NCBI GenBank assembly: GCA_022828145.1 | Contig: JAJEJA010000026.1 | Span: 1-64,000, forward strand | Source of the DNA: Candidatus Poribacteria bacterium | GTDB taxonomy: Bacteria; Poribacteria; WGA-4E; WGA-3G | Reading direction: 5' to 3' | DNA: 64,000 nucleotides | Part shown: one piece after another, positions 15,550 to 25,874 of the stretch | Position numbering within the stretch: the stretch's first letter is position 1 | Layout of the letters: every line of letters begins with the position of its first letter | Notes under the pieces: model-generated | Told to the model about the DNA's origin: nothing | The model's input: the letters and a program-made list of their open reading frames with translations, nothing else | Database searches by the model: none | Made by a program: the position numbers and the translations under genes

Positions 15550-18210
15550 ATGGCAAATCTTCCAAAGGTTTATGAACCTCGGTCTATTGAGGATAAATGG
15601 TATAAATTCTGGCAGAACCACGGTTTTTTTCATGCTGAAGCCACTTCCGAAAAACCACCTTATGCAATAGTTATTCCCCCGCCAAACATCACAGGTAGTC
15701 TACATGCTGGTCATGCGCTTGATAACACGCTTCAAGATTGTCTGGTCAGATGGAGACGCATGGAGGGTTATAACGTCCTCTGGATGCCGGGTACTGATCA
15801 TGCAGGTATTGTTACTGAACTGATAATGGAACAGAAACTCGCAGATGAAGGTACAAACCGCAACGAACTAGGACGAGAGAAATTCATTGAACGCATGTGG
15901 GAATGGAAAAATGAGTCTGCTGATTATATCGTTTCACAACTTCAGCAACTCGGATGTTCTTGCGATTGGGAACGGGAACGTTTTACACTTGACGAGGGTT
16001 TATCAGAAGCAGTCCGTACAGCGTTCGTTAAACTCTTTGACCAAGAATTGATTTATCAAGATACGTATATGGTTAATTGGTGTCCTCAGTGTAATACTGC
16101 GGTTAGTAATCTTGAAGTAGAACAGATTGAAATTGATGGCAACTTCTACCATATCCATTATCCAGTTGTTGACAGCGATATAGTACTGGAGATTGCCACC
16201 ACTCGTCCAGAAACGATGCTGGGTGATACAGCAGTCGCTGTTCATCCGGACGACGAACGGTACAAACACCTGATTGGTGAGCAGGTGCTGCTTCCCCTTG
16301 CAGATAGAGAGATTCCAATTATTGCAGACTCTTATGTCGACACAGAATTTGGAACGGGGGCATTAAAAGTGACACCAGCACACGATCCAAATGACTATGA
16401 AATCGGTTTGCGACATGACCTTAAGCAGCTAACTATCTTCACATCTGATGGTTACATGAACGATGATGCTGGGGAGGATTATGTTGGTTTATCTCGTTGG
16501 GAGTGTCGCGATACGGTGGTAGAGGATTTGGAAAAGACAGGCAGGCTGGTAAAAATAGTTCCACATCGACATGCAGTTGGACATCATGATAGATGTGATA
16601 CAGTCGTTGAACCATCTGTTTCTTTACAATGGTTTATGAATGTACGTCCGCTTGCGGACCTCGCCATTGAGGCGACAAAAAAGGGTGAAGTCCAATTCAT
16701 ACCGGAACGAGAAACGGCACGGTTTCTACATTGGATGGAGAACATTGAACCCTGGCCACTCTCACGGCAGAGATGGTGGGGACACCAACTCCCTATATAT
16801 TACTGTGATAATTGTGGGAAAGTGATCGCTGCGATGAAGATGCCTGAAGAGTGTGAATGCGGCGGAACATCTTTTCGTCAGGAGGAGGATGTATTAGACA
16901 CTTGGTTCAGTTCTGGTCTGTGGCCCTTCTCAACATTGGGATGGCCCAAAGAAACCGATGAGTTGAAAACCTTCTATCCTACGTCTGTTCTGGTTACAGG
17001 ATGGGATATTCTGTTTTTCTGGGTAGCCAGAATGATTATGTTGGGGTTAGGTTGTATGGATAAAGTGCCATTCCGTAAAGTCTTCTTACACGGTCTTGTT
17101 GCAGATGAGAAGGGACAAAAAATGAGTAAGTCGAAAGGGAATATTATTGATCCTTTGGATACAATCGCCAACTACGGTACAGACGCTTTCCGTTTCGCGC
17201 TTGCAAACATTAGTACGCCGATTCCTTATGTGCCATTACCAGAATCTCACATTGAGTCTGGTAGAAGATTTGCTAACAAGGTGTGGAATGCTGCTCGTTT
17301 TATTCTCATGAATTTAGAGAAATTCCCTGTTCCAGATGAGAGTGAGATGTCCGATACCGGAAAAGAATTATTAGAGGTGCAGTGGATACAGAGTCGCCTG
17401 AGTCATACAATTCAAACAGTAACGGAGGCTTTTGAGAGTTTTCGTTTCTATGAGGCAGCGCAGACGATATATGCTTTTCTCTGGCATGAATTCTGTGATT
17501 GGTACGTAGAATTAGCGAAACAACGTCTTACCAAAGATGAACCTGAAGCTTTATGGGTTGCAGCAGAAGTTTTGGAGCAGATGATGAGACTTCTACATCC
17601 TATTATGCCATTCATTACTGAAGAGATATGGCAACAACTGCCACGCAATCGTACTGATACAGATTTAACCGAGGCTGTATCTGTTACCGTTGCACCATTT
17701 CCTAAACCGAAAGAAAAGAATTCAACTGCAGAAGAGACTATGTCAGTTCTGATGGATGTAATTGATAACATTAGAAGCATCCGCGGTGAGTTGAATGTAC
17801 CAATTGGAGCTGCTATAGATGTCATCATTCAGGCACCTGATAGAGAAATTAGGAGTCAACTTGAAACTTATCTTGGTCATTTTTTACCTGCTTTTACACG
17901 CGTTGAAAAGATGGAAATTGGTGAAACGATGGATAAACCTGCATCATCTGCAGAGGCAGTCATTGGAAATCTGGTAATTTATATCCCGTTGGCAGGTGTG
18001 ATTGATTTTGATGCTGAAAAAGCGCGTCTTACAAAGAGACATGAACAGATTGTAAAAGATATCGCTGCTGCAAAGAAAACTTTAGCCAATCCCAACTTTA
18101 AAGAACGGGCACCTGAAGAAGTTGTCGCACAAAAACAGGATCTTCTCAAGCGTTTAAATGCTGAAGAGGATAAACTATCGCGTAGTTTAACAATGCTTTC
18201 CTCATCATAA
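15550..18210 (+). CDS. valS: Valyl-tRNA synthetase
   Basis: An 886-residue class I synthetase. The HIGH-type motif is PPNITGSLHAGHAL near residue 45 and the KMSKS loop is GQKMSKSKGN near residue 524. The editing domain lies between (TTRPETMLGDTAVAVHPDD), the CP-core contains WWGHQLPIYYC and a Cys-rich zinc-like segment (CDNCGKV...CECGG), and the C-terminus (RLTKRHEQIVKDIAAAKK) is the coiled coil that grips tRNA. Length and layout are normal, with no sign of disruption. Confidence 0.97.
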   Translation: MANLPKVYEPRSIEDKWYKFWQNHGFFHAEATSEKPPYAIVIPPPNITGSLHAGHALDNTLQDCLVRWRRMEGYNVLWMPGTDHAGIVTELIMEQKLADEGTNRNELGREKFIERMWEWKNESADYIVSQLQQLGCSCDWERERFTLDEGLSEAVRTAFVKLFDQELIYQDTYMVNWCPQCNTAVSNLEVEQIEIDGNFYHIHYPVVDSDIVLEIATTRPETMLGDTAVAVHPDDERYKHLIGEQVLLPLADREIPIIADSYVDTEFGTGALKVTPAHDPNDYEIGLRHDLKQLTIFTSDGYMNDDAGEDYVGLSRWECRDTVVEDLEKTGRLVKIVPHRHAVGHHDRCDTVVEPSVSLQWFMNVRPLADLAIEATKKGEVQFIPERETARFLHWMENIEPWPLSRQRWWGHQLPIYYCDNCGKVIAAMKMPEECECGGTSFRQEEDVLDTWFSSGLWPFSTLGWPKETDELKTFYPTSVLVTGWDILFFWVARMIMLGLGCMDKVPFRKVFLHGLVADEKGQKMSKSKGNIIDPLDTIANYGTDAFRFALANISTPIPYVPLPESHIESGRRFANKVWNAARFILMNLEKFPVPDESEMSDTGKELLEVQWIQSRLSHTIQTVTEAFESFRFYEAAQTIYAFLWHEFCDWYVELAKQRLTKDEPEALWVAAEVLEQMMRLLHPIMPFITEEIWQQLPRNRTDTDLTEAVSVTVAPFPKPKEKNSTAEETMSVLMDVIDNIRSIRGELNVPIGAAIDVIIQAPDREIRSQLETYLGHFLPAFTRVEKMEIGETMDKPASSAEAVIGNLVIYIPLAGVIDFDAEKARLTKRHEQIVKDIAAAKKTLANPNFKERAPEEVVAQKQDLLKRLNAEEDKLSRSLTMLSSS

Positions 18211-18246
18211 ATGTAGGAAACTAATGAGATTTACAGTGGGACAAGT

Positions 18247-18678
18247 ATGGGAATAGAAAATAACAATCAATGCTTTGTTTGTGGTAAGCAGAATCCTTAC
18301 GGCTTGCAAGTTAATCCAGAAGTAAAACGTGCAGGGGCAGAAGTTCACATTCAATGCACACCACCCAAACACATGCAAGGGTGGAAAAACATACTTCACG
18401 GAGGGATTATCAGTACGCTATTGGATGAAGCAATAACGCATATAGGTATTGGAACTTATGATGGCCCTGCGGTTACAGCTCAACTTGAAGTGCGTTTCCG
18501 AAATCCCGCACCGACCGGTGTGAAACTATATGTGTCAGCTGAACGGATAAAAACTTCACGACGATTGATAGAGGCAAAGGCTACAGTAAGACTTAGTGAC
18601 AATACGATTATCGCAACTGCTACTGGAAAGGTGATGCCAGTAGACGAGAGTTTTGCGCCTACGTCTTCACAGGAATGA
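18247..18678 (+). CDS. Hotdog-fold thioesterase (PaaI/4HBT family)
   Basis: 143 residues. The hotdog signature is LHGGIISTLLDEA, where the His-Gly-Gly and the acidic residue five positions after the Ser-Thr act in acyl-thioester hydrolysis. An N-terminal CFVCGKQNPYGLQV pair of cysteines is typical of one PaaI subgroup. It probably hydrolyses an acyl-CoA of unknown chain. It overlaps nadB by four bases (ATGA), so the two are translationally coupled. Confidence 0.88.
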   Translation: MGIENNNQCFVCGKQNPYGLQVNPEVKRAGAEVHIQCTPPKHMQGWKNILHGGIISTLLDEAITHIGIGTYDGPAVTAQLEVRFRNPAPTGVKLYVSAERIKTSRRLIEAKATVRLSDNTIIATATGKVMPVDESFAPTSSQE

Positions 18679-20399
18679 ACCCCTATGTAGAAAGGCATGC
18701 CCGTATTTCTATGAATACAGAATCACATTTTACCGCGCTTGAATCTGAAGCGCACCCTCGTTGGGACACAGATGTTCTCATAATTGGAAGCGGAGCCGCT
18801 GGACTGCGTGCCGCACTCGCAGCAAGTGAAAATGCTGATGTCACGCTAATTACAAAAACAACCCTCAAAGAAAGCAACACGCTTTACGCACAAGGCGGTA
18901 TTGCCGTGGCAATGAATATTGACGACACCGTTGAACTTCATGTTAACGACACATGCAGTGCAGGTTGCGGGTTGTGCGATATTGAGGCAGTCAAAACAAT
19001 GGTCGCAGAAGGTATCCCGCGGGTAACTGAATTGCTAAATTGGGGGGCAGATTTTGATTGGGAAGGAACGTTACCACGTTTTACACAAGAGGCAGCACAC
19101 AGTCGCCGCAGAATTGTCCATAAGGGGGATGCTACCGGACGCGAAACTACGGATGTCCTCATACAACGTGTCCTAAATACTGAACGGATACGCACCATAT
19201 CTAATGCCTTTGCAGTAGATATGCTGACAGACTCTACGAGCCAATCAGGTAATAACAGTATCACGTGTTACGGTATTAACGCTATCGTAGAAAACCAACT
19301 GGTAAATATCTATGCCAAGGCTACAATACTGGCAACTGGAGGACTCGGACAATTATATCCGTGTACTTCAAATCCTGAAGTAGCAACAGGTGACGGTTTC
19401 GCTGCTGCATGGCGGGCAGGCTGTGAGATGATTGACATGGAATTTGTGCAGTTTCATCCGACCACGTTATACCTGGATGGTGCCCCAAGTTTTCTTATTT
19501 CTGAAGCTGTGCGCGGTGAAGGAGGACGACTGATAAATATTCGCGGTGAACGATTCATGGATAAATACCACGAGAAAGGGGAACTGGCACCGCGAGATGT
19601 TGTCAGCAGAGCTATTCAAAACGAAATGATACTTACAGATTTCCCATGTGTATACCTTGATATAACACATAAATCTGCTGAATTTATTCAAGAACGTTTC
19701 CCGACAATTTCTAACACAACTACACATTACGGTTTAGACATTAGTATCGATTTAATTCCTGTCAGACCAGGGGCTCATTTTATGATGGGAGGAGTTCGGA
19801 CGAATACCGAAACAGAGACGAATCTTAGTGGACTGTTTGCATGTGGTGAAGTTGCTTGTACAGGTGTTCACGGCGCGAACCGTTTGGCAAGCAATTCGCT
19901 TTTGGAATGTCTCGTGTTCGGTGTACGTGCTGGCGAAAATGCCGCAAAATATGCAAATTCACTCTCAAATACGTTACCACCCAAAAACCAGCTTACCCGT
20001 TTAAATGATGTCAATTCAGATATATTTAAGAATACAGTGTTAGCTGCTAAGGAGGCAATTCGCGATACGTTGTGGGAAAACGTAGGAATTGAACGAGATG
20101 AAGAAGGCTTGGAATTTGCATTGGCTGATTTAACGGAAATCGAAACAGAGATTGGACTCAATCCATCAACTTCTATCCCAACAACTTCTATGAATGGACA
20201 ACCTACTGATATCCACTTAAACGAAATGCTCAATATGCTGAATGTTGCCTGGATGATTACGCACGCATCCCTTATTCGCACAGAAAGCCGAGGAGGACAC
20301 TATCGCGCTGATTTTCCTGAGCAGGACAATGTTAATTGGAAACGGCGTGTCATAATGAAGATAGGTAATAAACCCGAATTTGTGGAACTGAATCAATAG
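18675..20399 (+). CDS. nadB: L-aspartate oxidase
   Basis: A 574-residue FAD enzyme that oxidises aspartate to iminoaspartate at the start of NAD synthesis. FAD is bound by DVLIIGSGAAGLRAAL, with the active-site stretch AHSRRRIVHKGDATGRETT and the succinate-dehydrogenase-like HPTTLYLDGAPSFLISEAV. HGANRLASNSLLECLVFG is the C-terminal FAD contact. The first ~30 residues before WDTDVLII are longer than usual; an in-frame ATG at 18711 would shorten them. It overlaps the thioesterase by four bases. No nadA or nadC is in the window. Confidence 0.95.
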   Translation: MNPYVERHARISMNTESHFTALESEAHPRWDTDVLIIGSGAAGLRAALAASENADVTLITKTTLKESNTLYAQGGIAVAMNIDDTVELHVNDTCSAGCGLCDIEAVKTMVAEGIPRVTELLNWGADFDWEGTLPRFTQEAAHSRRRIVHKGDATGRETTDVLIQRVLNTERIRTISNAFAVDMLTDSTSQSGNNSITCYGINAIVENQLVNIYAKATILATGGLGQLYPCTSNPEVATGDGFAAAWRAGCEMIDMEFVQFHPTTLYLDGAPSFLISEAVRGEGGRLINIRGERFMDKYHEKGELAPRDVVSRAIQNEMILTDFPCVYLDITHKSAEFIQERFPTISNTTTHYGLDISIDLIPVRPGAHFMMGGVRTNTETETNLSGLFACGEVACTGVHGANRLASNSLLECLVFGVRAGENAAKYANSLSNTLPPKNQLTRLNDVNSDIFKNTVLAAKEAIRDTLWENVGIERDEEGLEFALADLTEIETEIGLNPSTSIPTTSMNGQPTDIHLNEMLNMLNVAWMITHASLIRTESRGGHYRADFPEQDNVNWKRRVIMKIGNKPEFVELNQ

Positions 20400-20473
20400 T
20401 CCTTTAGACATATCGTCTCTAATTTCCCCAGGCCAATGCAATTAAGAAATCACACCTACCGACCCTCCACAGA

Positions 20474-22729
20474 CTATTCACTCAATCGGCCAAATATAGG
20501 ATTCTTCTGTTGCTCGGTTGGAACATTCAAAGCGGATTTCACTGCGGGCACTTCGGGTTGACCATATATCTCAACGTAATTGTCGTAACTGTTTATGACC
20601 TTTTTGATGTGCAAACGCGTTTCTCGAATCGTAATTTTCTCAACAAATTCATCAATGTCTTTGATGTTTTTGGATTCTAACCAGCGTCTCATGCGGCCTG
20701 GACCCCCATTGTATGCCCCAGAAACGAGCATTGCGTTATCGTCAAAAATTGAATTTAGATAACCGATGTATTTTGTTCCCATGCGTATATTCACATCGGG
20801 ATCCTTTAGCATTGAGGTGCGGAAACGACGTATATTGAGTTGACGCGCAAGCTCTCTACCCGTAGAAGGCATAATTTGCATTAGACCGATTGCCCCTGCC
20901 CAACTGATTGCGTCTGTACGGTACCTACTCTCTTCTAATATCATCGCGTATATAAGAGCTGCATTGACATCGTACTTTTCAGAATATTTTTCCACCAGAT
21001 GTTGGTAGTGCAGAGGATATAGGAACTTTCTCAGTTTAGCAAGATCACCGCTTGCTTGGTTCTGGAATGCAGGACTCATCAAAGCACTATCAGCGACCTC
21101 CCTCGCTTTGTCATACTTTTCCATGGCTTCATAGCATTTCACCAAAGCAAAGTAGCACTCTTTTGCAGCTTGTCTGTCTTGTTCAATGTAACGGGTTAAT
21201 TGATAAACTGCGTCTTTATACAATCTTAGTTTCATCAATATCGGCAGGTTTTCAGGACATGCTGTCTTTTCAGGTAGGTTTGCATCCTGAATAGCTTTCG
21301 GTTCTAATTCAGAAGTTTTGATATTTAGGATTTCTTTTGCTCTTGCGCTATAATACCAGTAGCGCGCCTTCGCGACTTCTTGATATATCTCTTTGGCAAG
21401 TTCAGGTTTATTCTGTCGTTCGCGTATTTTTGCCATCCAGAAGTGTGCTCCCATGGCATATCGGTTTCCGGGGAAGTTTTCTTTTAGCCCCTCAAATGCC
21501 TTGTAGCTTTCTTCATACTGTTTTCTATCAAACCGTTGCCATCCAATACGCCAGGCTGCCCAATCCGCAAAATCACTACCGGGCGCTACATCAATCAGCC
21601 GAGAATATGCTTTTAATGCTAATTCCGGTTTTTCTCGTCTTTCATGGATTTGTGCAATATCGTATAAGGCATTATCAACAAGTTCACTCCAGGAATATGT
21701 TTTAACAAAACTCTCAAGTCGGTTAACAGCAGTTGTGAGACTGCCTTTCAGTCTATAACATTGTGCAATTTGATAATGTGCGCGGGTCAGATATTCAGTT
21801 TTGTTGCCAAGAGCAATTATATAGTTGTAGTTTTTTGTAGCGGTATTATACCACTTGCGTGCTTTATAACTTTGTGCAATATAGTAGAGGGCCCTTCCTT
21901 TCATCTTTACATCAGAACTCTTGGAAAGAACTGTCAATTCATTTATTGCAGATTTCCAATTGTTTTGGTAATACTGTACCAATCCACAATTTAACCTATC
22001 TTGTGTTGTCAGTTTCAGGCTGGTGTGGTCAGAGGCAAGCATTTTCAACTTACGGACTGCTTTTTCAGCAACCCTATCTGATTGTTGTTCGGCAATAAGT
22101 TTCTGATGCATTTGGAAGGCTTCGTTATACCTTTCTAAACCCTCCTCACATCGTGCTAATGCGTATTTCACTTCTCGCTGATTTTGGGTTGTATCTACAA
22201 TGTTAGTAAGGAGTACTTTTGTTTTCTCGTACTGACTCTGTTCCAAGTGAAGTTGGGCAAGGTTCCAAATCGCCTCATTGAGGTAAGGATTTTGGGGGTA
22301 ATCGTTAATAAGTCGTGTGTACCATTTAATCGCTTTCGTCTCGTTTTTCATGCCTTCATATAGCTTAGCGAGTCGGTAGGTAGCACTATCTGCAAGTGGG
22401 TAATTGTTTGTAATAACTCTCACATAGTTTCCTACAGCTTTGGGACGATTTCCCAGTTTCTCATAGTTATAGGCGAGTGTGTGATGTATCTCAAGTTTTT
22501 CAGAGGCAGTAAAATCATATTTCAGTAACATCTCTAATTTTGTAACTGCCAGTCTGTGGTCCTTCCTATCAACTGCCTTAAATGCCTCTTTCCATGCAAA
22601 GTCTCTCGCTGTGTCTGCATATATCTCAGTAGTAGACATAGAAAAAGTGCAACAAATTATGAAGAGACCGAATAGGATCAAACATTTACTGAATGTTCTG
22701 GTTTTGACAGGATTCTGAGTAGTTTGCAT
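20474..22729 (-). CDS. Periplasmic soluble lytic murein transglycosylase with TPR-type repeats
   Basis: 751 residues: an N-terminal signal peptide (hydrophobic from ~14 to 32, ending near ADTARD), a long array of TPR-like helical repeats (about 45-560, with W/Y-x-x-A-x-x pattern units such as NNWKSAINELTVL) and a C-terminal SLT domain. The catalytic Glu lies in LEESRYR near residue 598, followed by AIGLMQIMPSTGRELARQL and GAYNGGPGRMRRWL. It cleaves peptidoglycan to anhydromuropeptides. The gene is convergent with nadB, with a 74-base gap in which no clear terminator was found. Confidence 0.93.
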   Translation of the reverse strand: MQTTQNPVKTRTFSKCLILFGLFIICCTFSMSTTEIYADTARDFAWKEAFKAVDRKDHRLAVTKLEMLLKYDFTASEKLEIHHTLAYNYEKLGNRPKAVGNYVRVITNNYPLADSATYRLAKLYEGMKNETKAIKWYTRLINDYPQNPYLNEAIWNLAQLHLEQSQYEKTKVLLTNIVDTTQNQREVKYALARCEEGLERYNEAFQMHQKLIAEQQSDRVAEKAVRKLKMLASDHTSLKLTTQDRLNCGLVQYYQNNWKSAINELTVLSKSSDVKMKGRALYYIAQSYKARKWYNTATKNYNYIIALGNKTEYLTRAHYQIAQCYRLKGSLTTAVNRLESFVKTYSWSELVDNALYDIAQIHERREKPELALKAYSRLIDVAPGSDFADWAAWRIGWQRFDRKQYEESYKAFEGLKENFPGNRYAMGAHFWMAKIRERQNKPELAKEIYQEVAKARYWYYSARAKEILNIKTSELEPKAIQDANLPEKTACPENLPILMKLRLYKDAVYQLTRYIEQDRQAAKECYFALVKCYEAMEKYDKAREVADSALMSPAFQNQASGDLAKLRKFLYPLHYQHLVEKYSEKYDVNAALIYAMILEESRYRTDAISWAGAIGLMQIMPSTGRELARQLNIRRFRTSMLKDPDVNIRMGTKYIGYLNSIFDDNAMLVSGAYNGGPGRMRRWLESKNIKDIDEFVEKITIRETRLHIKKVINSYDNYVEIYGQPEVPAVKSALNVPTEQQKNPIFGRLSE

Positions 22730-22963
22730 AGATAACTCAACAAGCGTACTTAACGCTATTTCCTCCTAATGTGATTATCTCAGTAGTATTGTTCTTGTGT
22801 TTTTTGATTAAATCTAAGATTGTTTTTATATTTTATATCTAAACAGTATATTATAACGTAATTAATGTGCTAAAGGCAACAAAATTTGGTTTTTCAGTAT
22901 TATGGATGGTCTTTTCCGTTCACATGAAACCGGTAAAGAGGTGGCAGTGAGAGTTCCAGAATT

Positions 22964-24019
22964 CTAAAGATGGTAAATTACAAAAATTCTGCCTCGCTTG
23001 CCACTGACATCTACATTGACTTTTTGCCTAACTCGCAGATCGTTGTGTCGTCTGATACATTTATCTAATTGGAGAGGATCCAAAGTCAGTAAGACCATTC
23101 TACCTCTCGGTTTTAGGACGTTTTCAAACTGATGTAGCGCGTTACCAAAAAAATTAGAAATTTCAGAAACTGCTTCTCTCGTTCCTGTGTTAATTGTCAT
23201 ATTGCAGACGATTTTGTCTACAGAGTTCGGCTGAATTGGCAGTTTGTGTGCTTCCCATTGAAAAAACTGACGCGGTTGGTGCTGACGACCAAAGTTTGTT
23301 TTTGTGGCGGCCAGAGATTCTGTTGAAATGTCACCACCGATAAGATAACGATATCTGCCTGAATACGCGCGTTCTAAGAGGATAGTTCCAGCACCACACA
23401 TGGGATCTAAAAAAATATCATTGGGATGCGGCTGCGATAGTAAGACCATACCGTAAGCAATAGTGGACTTAATGGAATGAGCAACAGGGGCCTGTTTTTT
23501 TGAACGTTCTCCCCAATTCTGCTTTGAAATTCTGATGCTAATATACGCATCTCCGCCATGCAGCTCAGCCAATATATCCAGGTCTGAACCGGATCTGTTC
23601 AGTTGCCATCCACGATTGATGAACACTTTCTCAACAACATGCTGCAGATCCCGTTTCTGAAAATTGCGTTGACCAGACATCCGACAAATAACACGAAAAG
23701 GTATTCTCTTACGCAAACGCATCCCTGTCTGACGACACCTGTTTACTATATCCTGCAGATTCAGCCGAGAAATCGCGTTACGTATCGCTGTCAAGGACTG
23801 ACGAGATCGTGTCATGCCAGTAATATGTTTAACGATGATGTGCAAATGTTCTGCTGTGCGGAGTTCTAACAGATCTTTTGGACTTCCGTTAAATTGAAAA
23901 ACTATTTTCTGTGGTTCGCGTTTCAGAATTTTGAGATTGGCACTATCACCATAGCGGGCAAGTATCTCTTTTCGTGCTAAACTCTCTAAACCAGATGAAA
24001 CGGAGATTGAATAGATCAT
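22964..24019 (-). CDS. THUMP-domain class I methyltransferase (tRNA/rRNA guanine-N2 type)
   Basis: About 351 residues. The start is the ATG at 24019, preceded by AGAGG; the longer frame to 24052 lacks a site. The N-terminal half is THUMP-like (MIYSISVSSGLESLARKEIL, basic RRIPFRVICRMSG-like segment), and the C-terminal half is a Rossmann methylase with motif I LDPMCGAGTILLERA. Motif IV, normally N-P-P-F/Y or D-L-P-F, reads CNMTINTGTR, so the base-flipping Pro/aromatic residues are missing. Relatives such as Trm14 and TrmN modify tRNA G6; the RNA target here is uncertain. Confidence 0.8.
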   Translation of the reverse strand: MIYSISVSSGLESLARKEILARYGDSANLKILKREPQKIVFQFNGSPKDLLELRTAEHLHIIVKHITGMTRSRQSLTAIRNAISRLNLQDIVNRCRQTGMRLRKRIPFRVICRMSGQRNFQKRDLQHVVEKVFINRGWQLNRSGSDLDILAELHGGDAYISIRISKQNWGERSKKQAPVAHSIKSTIAYGMVLLSQPHPNDIFLDPMCGAGTILLERAYSGRYRYLIGGDISTESLAATKTNFGRQHQPRQFFQWEAHKLPIQPNSVDKIVCNMTINTGTREAVSEISNFFGNALHQFENVLKPRGRMVLLTLDPLQLDKCIRRHNDLRVRQKVNVDVSGKRGRIFVIYHL

Positions 24020-24152
24020 ATTGCCTCTTTTGTATGCGTAATTGATTAACAAAGTTTTGTTTTCGGAGATTGCAACATAAGATAGTACATCATTCTCATC
24101 TTCATGTCAAACAATTGTAACAGATTTTACCTACTAAATCGGAACATTTTGC

Positions 24153-24182
24153 TTGACATCCATGATGAAATTACCTTAAAAT
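24153..24182 (+). promoter_or_regulatory. Sigma-70-type promoter for tyrA-cmk
   Basis: A consensus TTGACA at 24153-24158 and TAAAAT at 24177-24182 are separated by 18 bases. The tyrA start codon follows 30 bases later, with a modest GGAAT ribosome site at about -13. Confidence 0.6.
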
Positions 24183-24212
24183 GAATCAATGCTTCAATAG
24201 GAATTCTACCGA

Positions 24213-25145
24213 ATGTTTACGTATCAAAAATCGAATCTCACATCACTACAGGTAAAGGATATTGCAAGAATTACAATATGGGGAGTGGGATTAATTGGAG
24301 GTTCGCTCGGTTTAGCATTAAAGAAAAACGGTTTTGAGGGGGAACGGGTCGGTTTAGGTAGGAATATCGATAGATTAAAGATTGCTCAAGAACTTGATGC
24401 AGTTGACACTATTACTATTCAGGTGACAGAAGGGATCCAGAACAGCGATCTGATTGTGCTATGTCCACCTGTAGATTATGTTTCACTGTTTGTCAGAGAG
24501 GTATTAGAATTTGTTAAATCAGATGATAAGCATACTGTATTGACAGATGTTGGCAGCACTAAGGCTATGACCGTCACGGCTGTTGATAGGATGTTAAACG
24601 AGACATGTTCACGAAATGTTTCTTTTGTCGGCGGACATCCCATGGCAGGTTCGCACGAAACTGGCGTAGGGGCTGCTCAGTCAGACCTATTCGTCAATTC
24701 AAAGTGCCTTCTAACACCAACCGAATACACAGATGAGCAGGCATTGGAATTGGTAAAAGATATGTGGCATTTTGTCGGGGCAGAAACGGTTATGTTATCA
24801 CCTGAGTCACATGATCAACTTATAGGAGCAGCGAGTCACCTGCCGCACCTCATCGCAAGCATACTTGCAAACAGTGTTGCAAATTCTGGGACAGATGAAG
24901 GGAATGCCTTGGACTTCACAGCAACCGGTTTTCGAGATACAACCCGGATTGCTGCTGGGACACCAGAATTATGGACAGGTATCTTTTCCCAGAATTCGGA
25001 AGTTGTTTTACAGCTAATAGATGATTTTGTTGACAACATAAACGAATTCAGAACTTTGTTAAAAACCGAGAATCATTCAGAAATTGAAAAGATTCTTACT
25101 GAAGCACAAGAAATAGTAATAAAACAGAGAAATCTAAGAAAATAG
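24213..25145 (+). CDS. tyrA: Prephenate dehydrogenase
   Basis: 310 residues. The NAD-binding motif WGVGLIGGSLGLAL occupies residues ~24-37. GGHPMAGSHETG contains the conserved His and substrate-binding residues, and SHLPHLIASILANSV is the dimer-domain helix. It converts prephenate to 4-hydroxyphenylpyruvate for tyrosine. No chorismate-mutase or ACT domain is present. The stop codon is followed directly by the cmk ATG, so the two are cotranscribed. In many genomes aroA sits between them; it is absent here. Confidence 0.94.
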   Translation: MFTYQKSNLTSLQVKDIARITIWGVGLIGGSLGLALKKNGFEGERVGLGRNIDRLKIAQELDAVDTITIQVTEGIQNSDLIVLCPPVDYVSLFVREVLEFVKSDDKHTVLTDVGSTKAMTVTAVDRMLNETCSRNVSFVGGHPMAGSHETGVGAAQSDLFVNSKCLLTPTEYTDEQALELVKDMWHFVGAETVMLSPESHDQLIGAASHLPHLIASILANSVANSGTDEGNALDFTATGFRDTTRIAAGTPELWTGIFSQNSEVVLQLIDDFVDNINEFRTLLKTENHSEIEKILTEAQEIVIKQRNLRK

Positions 25146-25811
25146 ATGGTTAAGTTAGGAGAACGCGTGACAATTGCTATGGATGGACCAGCAGGTTCTG
25201 GGAAAAGTACTGTTGCCCGAAAGGTTGCAGAAAAACTCGGGTTGCTCTACCTTGATTCAGGGGCAATGTATAGAGCAGTAACAGTGCTGGCAATCCAACA
25301 TAAGACGCAGACGAACATGGTCAAACTCATTGAACTTGTCAAGGCATGTGAAATTACATTTGATGATAATGGGAAGAAAATTTTCCTCAATTCCGCTGAT
25401 GTTTCTGATCAAATACGCACTCCTGAAGTAAATCGGTTAGTTGCGGATATTGCAAAAGTTCCTGAAATACGGACAGAGATTGTCAGACATCAACAAAAAA
25501 TTGGAGCAGATGGAGGTATAATTGCTGAAGGCAGAGACTTAACGACAGTTGTGTTTCCGCATGCTGATTTTAAAATCTACCTTGATGCTTCTATGCAAGA
25601 AAGAGCTAAACGCAGATTCGCTGAACTACAATCTCAGAATGTTGACACCACTTTGGAAACCGTTGAAAATGAAATTAAAACGCGTGATGAAAAGGATACA
25701 TCGCGTGAACATAGTCCGCTTCGTCCTGCCGAAGATGCAACACGGGTTGATACGACAGGAAAAACAATTGATGAAGTCGTTGACTTCATTGTTAAAATAG
25801 TTGGAAAATAG
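25146..25811 (+). CDS. cmk: Cytidylate kinase
   Basis: 221 residues. The P-loop is MDGPAGSGKSTVARKVA, GLLYLDSGAMYRAVT follows it, IIAEGRDLTTVVFPHAD is the CMP-binding segment, and the lid contains RDEKDTSREHSPLRPAEDA. It phosphorylates CMP and dCMP. It abuts tyrA with no gap, with a weak ribosome site inside the tyrA end, and plsC follows 63 bases later. Confidence 0.96.
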   Translation: MVKLGERVTIAMDGPAGSGKSTVARKVAEKLGLLYLDSGAMYRAVTVLAIQHKTQTNMVKLIELVKACEITFDDNGKKIFLNSADVSDQIRTPEVNRLVADIAKVPEIRTEIVRHQQKIGADGGIIAEGRDLTTVVFPHADFKIYLDASMQERAKRRFAELQSQNVDTTLETVENEIKTRDEKDTSREHSPLRPAEDATRVDTTGKTIDEVVDFIVKIVGK

Positions 25812-25874
25812 ATTATTGATTCATTTGCTAGTCTGAAGAAAGGTTTGAAGTTCATACGTTAGAACAGAAGCTAC

